64,000 bases of DNA, from NCBI RefSeq assembly GCF_034479615.1, contig NZ_CP140255.1, forward strand, positions 3,348,001 through 3,412,000, in the 5' to 3' direction. Below the pieces are notes generated by a model. That model had not been told where the DNA came from, did no database searches, and was given only the letters and a program-made list of their open reading frames with translations. Source of the DNA: Vreelandella neptunia (GTDB taxonomy: Bacteria; Pseudomonadota; Gammaproteobacteria; Pseudomonadales; Halomonadaceae). Numbering within the stretch: the stretch's first letter is position 1; every line of letters starts with the position of its first letter. Positions 40,964 through 50,655 of the stretch are shown piece after piece. Position numbers and translations under genes: made by a program.

Positions 40964-41656
40964 CTATATATCGCGTACGGTTATGGCATTACCGGCAGCC
41001 CCATTGTGCACGCTGAGCATACGCTTAAACCACTCATCCACCGGGTCGCCAGGCTCGACTACCGCCTGTGTCGATACGACGTGAGCCCACATCATACTGC
41101 CAAACAGAAGGTAATCTGAGCCGCTGGGTGCATCACCGTCTAAAAATGCGCTCTCCCGCAGCAGGTCACGCACCGGTGCCAGCGCCTGCTTAAGCTGCTG
41201 CTTACCTTTTTCGGGTTGTTGGAACTCTTCAAGCGTGCAGCCAAACCGCGCTTCGCGGGTTTCACGGAAATAACTACGGTCTTCGGGGTGGACGGCGGCA
41301 AATAAATCCATGCCGATAATGCGGAATAGCGCAGGATTCACGCTGCGCTCAACAAAGTATTTGAACAGTAATACCCGCTGATAGCTGACGCCTTCACCCA
41401 ACACGGATGCCTCGGGATACGCCTTATCCAGGTAGCGCATGATCTCGAAACTGTCGGTAACGACCTGATCGCCGTCACAAAGCACCGGCACTTTGTCGTA
41501 GTTGGCAAACGCCAGCGCTTCTTTATCGAGGAATCGCCACGCTACGGAGGTGAATTCCAGCCCTTTATGGGCGAGTGCCATACGTACGCGCCAGCAATAA
41601 GGTGAGAAGCGGAGCCGTTCGTCCCGGCCGCAAAGATCATAAAGAGTCATTGCCAC
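40964..41656 (-). CDS. Glutathione S-transferase family protein
   Basis: 230 residues from the GTG at 41656, with GGAGG 8 bases upstream; ATG codons at 41662 and 41650 are in frame and possible. N-domain: LYDLCGRDERLRFSPYCWRVRMALAHKGL with SPYCWR as the expected active-site loop, then DKVPVLCDGDQVVTDSFEIMRYLDKAYP. C-domain: FLDGDAPSGSDYLLFGSMMW. Not closely like its neighbour, so the two are not a recent duplication. The substrate is unknown. Confidence 0.85.
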   Translation of the reverse strand: MAMTLYDLCGRDERLRFSPYCWRVRMALAHKGLEFTSVAWRFLDKEALAFANYDKVPVLCDGDQVVTDSFEIMRYLDKAYPEASVLGEGVSYQRVLLFKYFVERSVNPALFRIIGMDLFAAVHPEDRSYFRETREARFGCTLEEFQQPEKGKQQLKQALAPVRDLLRESAFLDGDAPSGSDYLLFGSMMWAHVVSTQAVVEPGDPVDEWFKRMLSVHNGAAGNAITVRDI

Positions 41657-41901
41657 TGTCATAACCTCCGTGTGGTTGATCATAGTGAATAAACAGCACT
41701 TCAGCCGATAACAATGAGCGTAAGCCAGCTATGACGCAACTGGCGAGTTCTGTACTTATCCTTTTGCTGGCAACTGTACTGTCTATTAGTCTAATGACTC
41801 AGCGCGTTTAGACTTCCAGCCATTCATCAAAAAACCATTTAAGAACATACACATAAGAAAACAACAGCCGTGTAAAACCAGCTATCAAACAAGCACTTCA
41901 G

Positions 41902-41912
41902 TGGTAAGACCA
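41902..41912. promoter_or_regulatory. GntR (FadR-type) operator before the permease gene
   Basis: TGGTAAGACCA (with AATT following) fits the TGGT-N3-ACCA pattern of FadR-subfamily regulators. A near-identical TGGTCAGACCA stands before glcD. It is 123 bases before the permease start, in a 351-base gap that contains no gene. The rest of the gap is AT-rich. Confidence 0.6.
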
Positions 41913-42034
41913 ATTTTCCAATGTAGTCATATGGTTAGCCTAATCGTATCTTTCACCTACACCCGACTGGCGGTACAACTGCTAGACGGAAATTGCGGAG
42001 CATACCAAATCAATAACAAGGGGCAGTTCCTTCC

Positions 42035-43726
42035 ATGAATGAAACGATACTTGCACTTCTGGCTTTCCTGCCGCTGTTGCTGGCCGGTATTTTGCTCATA
42101 GGGTTTAAAATACCTGCCAAGATAGCGATGCCGATTGTTTTCCTGACCGCGGCCATTATTGGCTTAACCGCTTGGGATATGTCCTTTAGCCGCGTGGCGG
42201 CGTCGACCATTCAAGGCCTGATTCAAACTGCGGGTCTTTTGTGGATCATCTTTGGCGCCATACTGCTGCTTAACACCCTTAAGCACTCCGGTGGCATCAC
42301 CGCTATCCGTAATGGCTTTTCAGGCATTAGCCCTGACCGTCGCGTACAGGCGCTGATTGTTGCCTGGCTGTTCGGCTGCTTTATCGAAGGGGCGTCAGGC
42401 TTCGGTACGCCCGCCGCCGTTGCGGCACCGCTAATGGTCGCTCTTGGCTTTCCGGCGCTGGCGGCGGTGGTCGTGGGCATGATGATTCAATCGACGCCGG
42501 TCTCGTTTGGTGCGGTGGGCACGCCTATTGTGGTCGGGGTCGGTAGTGGCCTGGATCGTGCTGGCATTAGCGCCGAACTCGACTCGGTAGGCTCAAGCTG
42601 GGATGTCTTCTTCCAACTTGTCACCAGCGAAGTGGCGATTACTCACGGCATCGTGGGCATTTTAATGCCGCTGATTCTCGTTACCGTGATGGTGCGCTTC
42701 TTCGGCGCCAACCGCTCCTGGAAAGAAGGACTGTCGATTACCCCCTTCGCCATCTTTACCGGTATCTGCTTTGTAGTGCCTTACATGCTGGTGGGCGTGC
42801 TTTTGGGCCCTGAATTCCCGTCAATGATCGGCGCGATGGTGGGCTTGGCGATTGTCGTACCCGCTGCCAAACGCGGCTTTCTGATGCCTAAAGATACCTG
42901 GGATTTCCCCGAGTCCTCTTCTTGGCCAGACGAGTGGATCGGCAACCTGCAGATCAAGCTTGACGACGTTGTCGGCAGAGCGCCGATGTCCACCTTTAAA
43001 GGCTGGGTACCCTATGTGCTGCTCGCACTGTTTTTAGTGGCCTCTCGCATTATTGAGCCCCTCAAAACAGCACTTACCTCTATTAACCTCAGTTGGAACA
43101 ATATTCTTGGTGAAGCGGGCATCAGCGGTGGGGTTCAGCCGCTCTACTTGCCCGGCGGTATTATAATTGCCGTGGTCATTGTGACCTATTTCCTGCACCG
43201 CATGAATCCGCAAAAGATTAGCGCTGCGGTGTCTGAATCTACCAAAACGATTTTTGGGGCGGGTTTCGTTTTGATCTTTACCGTGCCGATGGTGCGCATC
43301 TTGATCAACTCCGGCGTTAACGGCGCAGACCTTGTTTCAATGCCGGTAATGATGGCCCAGGCAGTGGCTGATAGCGTTGGCGGTATTTACCCCTTCTTTG
43401 CGCCAATGGTAGGGGCGATGGGCGCCTTCATTGCAGGCTCCAACACGGTCTCCAACCTGATGCTGGCGGAATTCCAGTTTAGCGTTGCGGAAACTCTGGG
43501 GCTTTCCACGGCCATGATGGTAGCGCTGCAGGCAGTGGGTGCAGCGGCGGGTAATATGATCGCCATCCATAACGTAGTCGCAGCATCGGCAACGGTCGGC
43601 TTGTTAGGCCGCGAAGGGGCTACAATCCGTAAGACGATTCTGCCCACCATCTACTACCTCATCTTTACCGGCATCATCGCGCTGGTGGCGTTCTACGTGA
43701 TTGGGGTCACGGACCCGTTGATGTGA
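42035..43726 (+). CDS. L-lactate/glycolate permease, LctP family
   Basis: 563 residues with 13-14 membrane segments. Family features: [81 protein letters not shown], and the late [24 protein letters not shown]. Members take up lactate and glycolate with protons. The glycolate-oxidation genes lie 1.6 kb to the right, and both have a TGGT-N3-ACCA operator, so glycolate (GlcA-type) transport is favoured over lactate. The substrate is not proven. Confidence 0.88.
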   Translation: MNETILALLAFLPLLLAGILLIGFKIPAKIAMPIVFLTAAIIGLTAWDMSFSRVAASTIQGLIQTAGLLWIIFGAILLLNTLKHSGGITAIRNGFSGISPDRRVQALIVAWLFGCFIEGASGFGTPAAVAAPLMVALGFPALAAVVVGMMIQSTPVSFGAVGTPIVVGVGSGLDRAGISAELDSVGSSWDVFFQLVTSEVAITHGIVGILMPLILVTVMVRFFGANRSWKEGLSITPFAIFTGICFVVPYMLVGVLLGPEFPSMIGAMVGLAIVVPAAKRGFLMPKDTWDFPESSSWPDEWIGNLQIKLDDVVGRAPMSTFKGWVPYVLLALFLVASRIIEPLKTALTSINLSWNNILGEAGISGGVQPLYLPGGIIIAVVIVTYFLHRMNPQKISAAVSESTKTIFGAGFVLIFTVPMVRILINSGVNGADLVSMPVMMAQAVADSVGGIYPFFAPMVGAMGAFIAGSNTVSNLMLAEFQFSVAETLGLSTAMMVALQAVGAAAGNMIAIHNVVAASATVGLLGREGATIRKTILPTIYYLIFTGIIALVAFYVIGVTDPLM

Positions 43727-43759
43727 TGTAGCGGTCGTAACCACTACGCTAGAACCGCA

Positions 43760-43785
43760 AACCCCCAGGCCTAAACCTGGGGGTT
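43760..43785 (+). terminator. Terminator after the permease
   Basis: Perfect 10-bp stem AACCCCCAGG / CCTGGGGGTT with a 6-base loop and a T-rich tail (TTGTCGTTTTGG). It lies between convergent genes. Confidence 0.85.
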
Positions 43786-43821
43786 TTGTCGTTTTGGTGT
43801 GATCAATCTAGCCAGCTAGCG

Positions 43822-44346
43822 TCAGTCTATTCGCTTTAGCTCCTGACTATGGCGCATACCGCGCTCGACATAGCCTTGGGCATTATTTTTCAAACCCGCA
43901 ATGGCCTCATCGGAAAGCGCCCGCACTACTTTGGCAGGCGAGCCAACGATTAACGAGTTGGGCGGAAACACCGCGCCTTCCTTAATAAAAGCACCGGCAC
44001 CGACCAGGCTATTTTCACCAATCACCGCGCCATTGAGCACTACCGCCTGTATACCGATTAAACAGTCATCGCCAACGGTGCAGCCATGCAGCATGGCCTG
44101 ATGCCCGACCGTCACCCCTTTGCCTACTTTCAGCGGAAAGCCTGGGTCAGCGTGGAGAACCGCGCCATCCTGGATATTGCTCTCTTCGCCTATTTCAAGA
44201 TGGTCGCTATCACCGCGCAACACGGCCTGATACCAGACACTTGAGCGTGCTTTTAAAGTGACCTGGCCGATAACATCCGCCGTTTCTGCAATATACACGT
44301 CGTCCTGAATATCGGGCCGATACTCGCCGTATTGATAAATGGCCAC
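43822..44346 (-). CDS. Gamma-carbonic-anhydrase-like protein (YrdA/CaiE family)
   Basis: 174 residues from the GTG at 44346 (AGGAGG 6 bases upstream). Left-handed beta-helix of hexapeptide repeats with metal-site residues: SVWYQAVLRGDSDHLEIGEESNIQDGAVLHADPG, then VGHQAMLHGCTVGDDCLIGIQA, which gives the three expected His residues; a C-terminal helix follows (NNAQGYVERGMRHSQELKRI). Activity of this subgroup is often untested. The glcC stop is 40 bases downstream of its start, both on the minus strand. Confidence 0.88.
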   Translation of the reverse strand: MAIYQYGEYRPDIQDDVYIAETADVIGQVTLKARSSVWYQAVLRGDSDHLEIGEESNIQDGAVLHADPGFPLKVGKGVTVGHQAMLHGCTVGDDCLIGIQAVVLNGAVIGENSLVGAGAFIKEGAVFPPNSLIVGSPAKVVRALSDEAIAGLKNNAQGYVERGMRHSQELKRID

Positions 44347-44386
44347 GTTGACCTCCTGGGTTGTTGTTGGTGTATTAATGATTGAA

Positions 44387-45166
44387 CTACTGCCACTCTT
44401 CAAGGCGCATTGAGGAGCGCTCTAGCCGTTCGTGCTCCTCTTCTAAATCGCGCAGCAGTTGGCTAATGCTGGAGAGGTGCTCCAGCGCCACCTGTTCTGC
44501 CTGCTCCGCCTCGCCGTTGACTACCGCCTCATGCAGCTGCGCATGCTGCTGATTGATCATCGTTCTGGGCGCCGGCAAGTGATAAAGATGCTTGACCGAG
44601 GCAAATACCGAGCTGAGCAGTAAATCGGTCAGGCTCTGCAGCGTATGCACCAACACCGGGTTGTGGGATGCCTGGGAAACCGCCAGGTGAAAGGCGTGAT
44701 CAAGTCGAGCTAGGCGCTCGACATCAATGGTTTCTGCACTTTCCGCGTAGTCGGCCATTTCGCGATAGCGTCGGGTGATCAGCACCCGGTCGGCGGAGGT
44801 GCCACGACTCGCGGCTAACCGCGCCGACTCCCCTTCCAGCAAGGCGCGCACCTCTAACAGGTCAAATAGCGTGCGCGGATGATCTTTAAACAGGTGCATC
44901 AATGGGCTTTGGTTACCCACCGGTAAAAGCGTGGCAACCGTCGAGCCATGGCCCTGGCGGGTATCGATAATTCCTTTACTGCGCAGAATTCTCAACCCCT
45001 CGCGCAACGAAGCACGTGAGACGCCCAGCCGATCGCACAGCCGCCGTTCAGAAGGAAGCAGTTGGCCGGGTCGAAAAACGCCATCAAGAATTAAACGCTC
45101 AAGCCGGGTAGCCACCTGATCCGGCATTCGCAGCCCGGGCGACAAAGCTTGATTCTCCTCTGGCAT
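44387..45166 (-). CDS. glcC: GntR-family regulator GlcC
   Basis: 259 residues from the ATG at 45166, with AGGAG 7 bases upstream; the frame is open further upstream. FadR-like winged HTH: LILDGVFRPGQLLPSERRLCDRLGVSRASLREGLRILRSKGII. FCD domain: LFDLLEVRALLEGESARLAA, DHAFHLAVSQASHNPVLVHT, AQLHEAVVNGEAEQAEQVAL. Divergent from glcD, as in E. coli. It probably senses glycolate and controls the two TGGT-N3-ACCA sites (45253 and 41902). Confidence 0.87.
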   Translation of the reverse strand: MPEENQALSPGLRMPDQVATRLERLILDGVFRPGQLLPSERRLCDRLGVSRASLREGLRILRSKGIIDTRQGHGSTVATLLPVGNQSPLMHLFKDHPRTLFDLLEVRALLEGESARLAASRGTSADRVLITRRYREMADYAESAETIDVERLARLDHAFHLAVSQASHNPVLVHTLQSLTDLLLSSVFASVKHLYHLPAPRTMINQQHAQLHEAVVNGEAEQAEQVALEHLSSISQLLRDLEEEHERLERSSMRLEEWQ

Positions 45167-45252
45167 GTTAGCTCTCCTGATGGGCTTTATGTCCAGCTTG
45201 CCAGTACTTAACCCAGTACTAAACAAAGAAGACAACACAGTCGACTAATTAC

Positions 45253-45263
45253 TGGTCAGACCA
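45253..45263. promoter_or_regulatory. Probable GlcC operator between glcC and glcD
   Basis: TGGTCAGACCA, an 11-bp palindrome of the FadR-subfamily type, 108 bases before glcD and 86 before glcC. Confidence 0.65.
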
Positions 45264-45371
45264 ATGCACCACAACCTAGACAGGCGGGTAAAAAAAGCCC
45301 AAATTGAGGCCATGTTATCTACAGACCGTTTTAGCATTTACCTTTAACGATAATAAGCATGGGATGTCTTA

Positions 45372-46871
45372 ATGAATATCCTCTTTGATGAGCGCCTGGA
45401 CGGCGAACTGGTTCGGCGCGATAAAAGCGAGGTTTTAACCGACCTGCAGCAAGCCGTCCCCGACATGACGCTGCTGCACCGTGAAGAAGACCTGCGCCCC
45501 TTTGAGTGCGATGGGCTGGCGGCCTACCGCGTGCTACCTATGCTGGTGGCGCTGCCTGAAACCTTTGACCAGGTGAAAGAGCTGCTCAAGCGCTGCCATG
45601 CGCTTAGCGTGCCCGTAGTCACCCGCGGCGCGGGTACCGGACTTTCCGGCGGCGCGCTGCCGCTGGAACAGGGCGTGCTACTAGTGATGTCGCGCTTTAA
45701 CCAAATTCTTAAAGTCGATCCTGATGCCCGCCTGGCGCGGGTTCAACCCGGCGTGCGCAACCTGGCAATTTCCGAAGCCGCTGCGCCTTACGGCCTCTAC
45801 TACGCGCCGGATCCCTCTTCGCAAATTGCCTGCTCCATTGGTGGCAATGTGGCGGAAAATGCCGGCGGCGTGCACTGCTTAAAATATGGCCTAACGGTGC
45901 ATAACGTCATGCGCGTGGACGTGCTCACCATCGAGGGCGAGCACATGACCCTGGGCGCGGAGTCTTTTGATGCGCCGGGCTTTGACCTACTGGCATTGAT
46001 GAACGGCTCAGAGGGCATGCTCGGCGTCGTCACGGAGATTACCGTCAAGCTGCTGCCCAAGCCGGAAACCGCCAAAGTGCTGATGGCGAGCTTCGATGAC
46101 ATTGAGAAAGCCGGACGCGCCGTCGGCGATATCATAGCGGCAGGCATTATTCCCGGCGGCTTAGAGATGATGGATAAACTGGCAATTAAAGCCGCCGAGG
46201 ATTTCATCAAAGCAGGCTACCCAGTGGAAGCAGAAGCGATTCTGCTCTGCGAGCTGGATGGCGTTGAAGCTGACGTAGACGACGACTGCGATACCGTGCG
46301 CCGCGTACTGGAAGCCGCGGGTGCCACCGATATTCAGCAGGCTCGCGATGAAGCCGAGCGCGCCAAGTTCTGGGCTGGGCGTAAGAACGCCTTCCCTGCG
46401 GTGGGCCGCATGTCGCCGGATTACTACTGCATGGATGGCACTATTCCCCGCCGCGAGCTACCCCGAGTGCTGAAAGGCATTGCCGCACTTTCTGAAGAGA
46501 GCGGCCTGGCGGTGGCCAACGTGTTCCACGCCGGCGATGGCAATATGCACCCGCTGATTCTGTTTGATGCCAATAAAGAAGGCCAGCTGGCGCTTGCCGA
46601 AGAGGTGGGCGGTAAGATTCTGGAACTCTGCGTAGCCGCGGGCGGTTCGATCACCGGCGAGCATGGCGTAGGGCGCGAAAAGATCAATCAAATGTGCAGC
46701 CAATTCCAGGCGGATGAAATCAGCGTTTTTCATGCCTTGAAGGCTGCCTTTGATCCACAGCGACTGCTCAACCCCGGCAAAAACATTCCGACGCTGGCGC
46801 GCTGCGCTGAGTTTGGCGCTATGCATGTGCATAACAACGAACTACCGCACCCGGAGCTGCCGCGTTTCTAG
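45372..46871 (+). CDS. glcD: Glycolate oxidase subunit GlcD
   Basis: 499 residues, the length of E. coli GlcD. FAD (PCMH) domain: VPVVTRGAGTGLSGGALPLE and YYAPDPSSQIACSIGGNVAENAGG; C-terminal domain: NVFHAGDGNMHPLI, GSITGEHGVGREKINQM and RLLNPGK. It oxidises glycolate to glyoxylate at the inner membrane with GlcE and GlcF. First gene of the glcDEF(G) run. Confidence 0.95.
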   Translation: MNILFDERLDGELVRRDKSEVLTDLQQAVPDMTLLHREEDLRPFECDGLAAYRVLPMLVALPETFDQVKELLKRCHALSVPVVTRGAGTGLSGGALPLEQGVLLVMSRFNQILKVDPDARLARVQPGVRNLAISEAAAPYGLYYAPDPSSQIACSIGGNVAENAGGVHCLKYGLTVHNVMRVDVLTIEGEHMTLGAESFDAPGFDLLALMNGSEGMLGVVTEITVKLLPKPETAKVLMASFDDIEKAGRAVGDIIAAGIIPGGLEMMDKLAIKAAEDFIKAGYPVEAEAILLCELDGVEADVDDDCDTVRRVLEAAGATDIQQARDEAERAKFWAGRKNAFPAVGRMSPDYYCMDGTIPRRELPRVLKGIAALSEESGLAVANVFHAGDGNMHPLILFDANKEGQLALAEEVGGKILELCVAAGGSITGEHGVGREKINQMCSQFQADEISVFHALKAAFDPQRLLNPGKNIPTLARCAEFGAMHVHNNELPHPELPRF

Positions 46872-46939
46872 CCGCTAGCCTAGCCGTGATAATAATTAGC
46901 CAAAACGAATAATGGAAAAGACCAATAGTGGGAAAGACC

Positions 46940-48034
46940 ATGACTGAACGAGCGATTGCCGACCGCGATATCGCTGGCGCCTTGTGTGAACAGGTTCGCA
47001 GTGCCTATGACGCACGCACACCGCTTCGCATTGTAGGCGGAGATACCCGCGCCTTCTATGGCCGACCGGTGGAAGGCCAAGCACTGCAGATGGCCGAACA
47101 TAGTGGCATTGTGAGCTACGACCCGGTGGAACTGGTGGTGACCGTGCGCGCCGGCACGCGACTCAGCGACCTGCAGGAAGTGCTGGCCGAGAAGCACCAA
47201 ATGCTGGGCTTTGAGCCCCCCATGTTTGGTGAGGCTTCCACCATTGGCGGCGCCGTGGCCACCGGCCTCTCCGGCCCACGCCGCCCCTGGGCAGGTGCTG
47301 CACGAGACTTTGTGCTGGGCACGCGAATCATCACCCAGGAGGGCAAGCTGCTCCGCTTTGGCGGCGAAGTAATGAAAAATGTCGCCGGTTACGACCTGTC
47401 GCGCCTGATGGCAGGCGCCCAGGGTACGCTCGGCGTATTGACCGATATCTCCTTTAAAGTGCTGCCTATTCCCACCGCGACTCACAGCCTGCGCTTAACC
47501 GTCGGGCTGGATGAGGCACTCAAAAAACTCGCCGAACCGGGTCGAAAGCCGCTGCCGATTACCGCCGCAGCTTGGCACCACGGCGAACTGTTTTTGCGTT
47601 TGGAAGGCGGCAAAAGCTCTGTTAGCGCGACTCAGGCAAGCCTAGGCGGCGAGCCGCTTGATGCTAACTTCTGGCAGGAGCTGCGCGACCATACTCACGC
47701 TTTCTTCGCCTGTAACAACGGCCAAGCGCTATGGCGCTTGTCACTACCGCCAAATACAGCACCGTTGGCGCTGGATATTCCCGAGGCCGATATTTTTTAC
47801 GATTGGGCCGGTAGCCAGCGCTGGGTAAAAACCACCCTGGATGCCAGCACCCTACGCGATGCCTGTCGCGCAGTAGGCGGCCACGCCACTTGCTACACAC
47901 CCAAGCTCCAGGGCGGCGCCGCAGAGCCGTTCACACCGCTCAATGCCGTGGTGGGGAAATATCATCGTAATCTAAAGGCGGAGCTGGATGCCCATGGCAT
48001 TTTTAACCCCGGTCGTCTTTATGCGGCGTTTTAA
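46940..48034 (+). CDS. glcE: Glycolate oxidase subunit GlcE
   Basis: 364 residues from the ATG at 46940; a GTG at 46928 in frame is also possible, and GGAAAG lies just upstream of the ATG. FAD-binding PCMH-like: TPLRIVGGDTRAFYGRPVEG, STIGGAVATGLSGPRRPWAG, VMKNVAGYDLSRLMAGAQGTLGVLTDIS. It is the second flavin-type subunit of glycolate oxidase, smaller than GlcD. It lies 68 bases after glcD and 14 before glcF. Confidence 0.93.
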   Translation: MTERAIADRDIAGALCEQVRSAYDARTPLRIVGGDTRAFYGRPVEGQALQMAEHSGIVSYDPVELVVTVRAGTRLSDLQEVLAEKHQMLGFEPPMFGEASTIGGAVATGLSGPRRPWAGAARDFVLGTRIITQEGKLLRFGGEVMKNVAGYDLSRLMAGAQGTLGVLTDISFKVLPIPTATHSLRLTVGLDEALKKLAEPGRKPLPITAAAWHHGELFLRLEGGKSSVSATQASLGGEPLDANFWQELRDHTHAFFACNNGQALWRLSLPPNTAPLALDIPEADIFYDWAGSQRWVKTTLDASTLRDACRAVGGHATCYTPKLQGGAAEPFTPLNAVVGKYHRNLKAELDAHGIFNPGRLYAAF

Positions 48035-48048
48035 TCAGGAGAGCTGAC

Positions 48049-49281
48049 ATGCAGACGCACTTTACCGATGCCGACCTTCAGAAACCGCATATTCAAGAAG
48101 CGGAGCGCATTCTGCGCACCTGCGTTCACTGCGGTTTTTGTAACGCCACCTGCCCGACGTACCAGCTGTTAGGGGATGAGCGCGATGGCCCCCGTGGGCG
48201 CATCTATTTGATGAAGGAGCTGCTGGAGAGCCGCGACGATGACGACCAGGTCACCGATGAGACGCGCCTGCACCTTGACCGCTGCCTTACCTGTCTTAAC
48301 TGTGAAACCACCTGCCCTTCCGGCGTGGAGTACCACAAGCTGCTCAACATTGGCCGTGCCGAAATTGAGCGGCGCGTTCCTCGCCCGACAGCTGAGCGGG
48401 CCCAGCGCTATGCGCTGCGAAAAATGATGGTCGAGCCTAAACGTTTCCAAGCGCTGCTAAAACTGGGGCAAACCTTTAAACCACTGGTGCCTAGCAAGCT
48501 GCGCAATAAAATGCCCGCAGCGCCGATAGATGCAGGCGAACGCCCGGATGCCAACCGCCATACCCGGCGGGTATTAATACTGGAAGGCTGCGTTCAGCCG
48601 GGGCTGTCACCCAACACCAATGCTGCCACTTCGCGCATTCTTGATCGGCTGGGCATTAGCGTAACGCCGGTGGCTGAAGCGGGCTGCTGTGGCGCCGTTG
48701 ATTTCCACCTTAATGCCCAGGACGATGGCCGTGCGCGCATGCGCGCCAACATTGATGCCTGGTGGCCGTACATTGAGCAAGGCACCGAAGCCATCGTTCA
48801 AACCGCCAGTGGCTGCGGCGCCTTTGTCAAAGAGTATGGTTACATGCTCAAGGATGACCCTGACTACGCCGTTAAAGCGCAAAAGGTGAGCGCTCTAGCC
48901 AAAGATATCGTCGAAATCCTGCGCAATGAGCCGCTGGACGCCTTGAACGTTAACGCGTCACAACGACTGGCGTTCCACTGCCCCTGCACGCTACAGCACG
49001 CCCAGAAGCTTAACGGTGCAGTCGAAGGCGTGCTGAGCAAGCTTGGCTTTGCGTTAACCCCGGTGCAGGATGGGCATCTTTGCTGCGGATCGGCGGGTAC
49101 CTATTCGATCACTCAACCAGAGCTGGCCACCCAGCTGCGTGACAATAAGCTCAACGCCCTGGAGGCCGGTGAGCCGGAAGTGATCGTAACGGCCAATATC
49201 GGCTGCCAAACCCACTTGGCGGGCGCCAATCGCACTCCGGTACGCCACTGGGTTGAAATCGTCGATGCCGCGCTCAGCTAG
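48049..49281 (+). CDS. glcF: Glycolate oxidase iron-sulfur subunit GlcF
   Basis: 410 residues. Two 4Fe-4S motifs near the N-terminus (CVHCGFCNATCPTYQ and CLTCLNCETTCPSG), then two cysteine-rich CCG domains (AGCCGAVDFH and HLCCGSAGTYSI). It passes electrons from GlcDE to quinone. The start has a CAGGAGAG ribosome site. Length and order match E. coli GlcF. Confidence 0.95.
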   Translation: MQTHFTDADLQKPHIQEAERILRTCVHCGFCNATCPTYQLLGDERDGPRGRIYLMKELLESRDDDDQVTDETRLHLDRCLTCLNCETTCPSGVEYHKLLNIGRAEIERRVPRPTAERAQRYALRKMMVEPKRFQALLKLGQTFKPLVPSKLRNKMPAAPIDAGERPDANRHTRRVLILEGCVQPGLSPNTNAATSRILDRLGISVTPVAEAGCCGAVDFHLNAQDDGRARMRANIDAWWPYIEQGTEAIVQTASGCGAFVKEYGYMLKDDPDYAVKAQKVSALAKDIVEILRNEPLDALNVNASQRLAFHCPCTLQHAQKLNGAVEGVLSKLGFALTPVQDGHLCCGSAGTYSITQPELATQLRDNKLNALEAGEPEVIVTANIGCQTHLAGANRTPVRHWVEIVDAALS

Positions 49282-49366
49282 CGCTTCAACACTAACGTTT
49301 AACCCCCGGCCGCGCAGACCTGAACCGCGCGGCCACTTCACTCTCTCCCTTAACAAGGATTTAAAT

Positions 49367-49771
49367 ATGCAAACAAAAGCCATTCTCGCTCAGGCCGATG
49401 TGATCAACGTACTCGATGCCGCACAGAAAGAGGCGGACAGTAATAACTGGCCGGTAACCATCGCGGTGACCGACGACGGAGGCCATTTATTGGCGCTGCG
49501 GCGTTTGGATGGCGCGGCCCCGTTCAGTGCCGAAGTCGCTACTCACAAAGCACGCAGTGCAGCGCTAGGCCGTAAAGAGACCCAGGTGTTTGAAGAGATG
49601 ATTAATGGCGGCCGCACTGCGTTTGTCACCGCACCGCTGCAAGGCCTGCTCTCAGGCGGCGTGCCAATTACGGTTGATGGCCATGTAGTGGGCGCTGTGG
49701 GCATTTCCGGCGTAAAACCCGACCAGGATGTGCAGGTTGCCAAAGCCGGTGTTGCCGCGATTACAGGCTAA
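49367..49771 (+). CDS. glcG: GlcG/HbpS family protein
   Basis: 134 residues from the ATG at 49367, with AAGGAT upstream. Conserved WPVTIAVTDDGGHLLALRRLDGAAP, then KARSAALGRKET and GGVPITVDGHVVGAVGISG. Members are found downstream of glcDEF; the biochemical role is not clear (some HbpS members bind haem). It lies 85 bases after glcF and ends before a terminator. Confidence 0.9.
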   Translation: MQTKAILAQADVINVLDAAQKEADSNNWPVTIAVTDDGGHLLALRRLDGAAPFSAEVATHKARSAALGRKETQVFEEMINGGRTAFVTAPLQGLLSGGVPITVDGHVVGAVGISGVKPDQDVQVAKAGVAAITG

Positions 49772-49800
49772 AAAACTGCCCATTAACACGCAGACATACG

Positions 49801-49831
49801 AAAAAGCCCGGATCAATGATCCGGGCTTTTT
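49801..49831 (+). terminator. Terminator of the glc operon
   Basis: Stem AAAAAGCCCGGAT / ATCCGGGCTTTTT with a 5-base loop, followed by T. Very strong and potentially bidirectional (it also faces the tRNA cluster). Confidence 0.9.
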
Positions 49832-49897
49832 TTGAATTCGTTCGGCAGATGCCGACAGGTTGTTAACAACACAAATGGCTAACAACAAAATGCTTAA

Positions 49898-49974
49898 TGG
49901 CGGACCGGACGAGACTCGAACTCGCGACCTCCGGCGTGACAGGCCGGCATTCTAACCGACTGAACTACCGGTCC
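49898..49974 (-). tRNA. tRNA-Asp (GTC), copy 1
   Basis: 77 bases, with the CCA tail encoded. Acceptor GGACCGG pairs with CCGGTCC. The anticodon loop is CCTGTCACG with GTC. The T-loop TTCGAGTC and the D-loop AGTCGGTTAGA are normal. Confidence 0.97.
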
Positions 49975-50051
49975 ACGTTAAAGCACTTTCAAAACAACCA
50001 TCAAAGCTAACAGTTATAAGCGGTTCAGAGGCGCTTCTAAAAGGTAGGCGA

Positions 50052-50127
50052 TGGTGGGTGGTACTGGGTTCGAACCAGTGACCCCCAGCTTGTAAGGCTG
50101 GTGCTCTCCCAACTGAGCTAACCACCC
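50052..50127 (-). tRNA. tRNA-Val (TAC), copy 1
   Basis: 76 bases, CCA encoded. Acceptor GGGTGGT pairs with ACCACCC. The anticodon loop is CTTACAA with TAC; the T-loop is TTCGAAC. Confidence 0.97.
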
Positions 50128-50208
50128 AATCTATTGGTAAGTATTTGCTGTGCTTACCAACTTTTTCTCACCAGCTTAGTTCTCACCAGCTTGGCTTAGC
50201 AGTTATCG

Positions 50209-50285
50209 TGGCGGACCGGACGAGACTCGAACTCGCGACCTCCGGCGTGACAGGCCGGCATTCTAACCGACTGAACTACCGGTCC
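50209..50285 (-). tRNA. tRNA-Asp (GTC), copy 2
   Basis: 77 bases, identical to copy 1. Confidence 0.97.
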
Positions 50286-50325
50286 GAATTGCGATAACAA
50301 CTTTTAGCAGACGTTGATTTGATGA

Positions 50326-50402
50326 TGGCGGACCGGACGAGACTCGAACTCGCGACCTCCGGCGTGACAGGCCGGCATTCTAACCGACTGAACTACCGGT
50401 CC
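50326..50402 (-). tRNA. tRNA-Asp (GTC), copy 3
   Basis: 77 bases, identical to copies 1 and 2; spaced 40 bases from copy 2. Confidence 0.97.
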
Positions 50403-50475
50403 GCTATGCACATCAAATACAAGTCGTACTAGGTACTACTTTCACACTTCCAGACCATCTTTCAACAACTTAAGA

Positions 50476-50551
50476 TGGTGGGTGGTACTGGGTTCGAACC
50501 AGTGACCCCCAGCTTGTAAGGCTGGTGCTCTCCCAACTGAGCTAACCACCC
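50476..50551 (-). tRNA. tRNA-Val (TAC), copy 2
   Basis: 76 bases, identical to the other Val gene. First in transcription order, so the run is Val-Asp-Asp-Val-Asp. Confidence 0.97.
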
Positions 50552-50655
50552 GCTGGTCACGTGGCGCTGCATTCTACAGAAGGCTTACCGAATGTCAACA
50601 TGCTGCGTTTAAAAACTGTCGTCTAAACTAGGATTTAAAACAGCGCGTTACTCTC

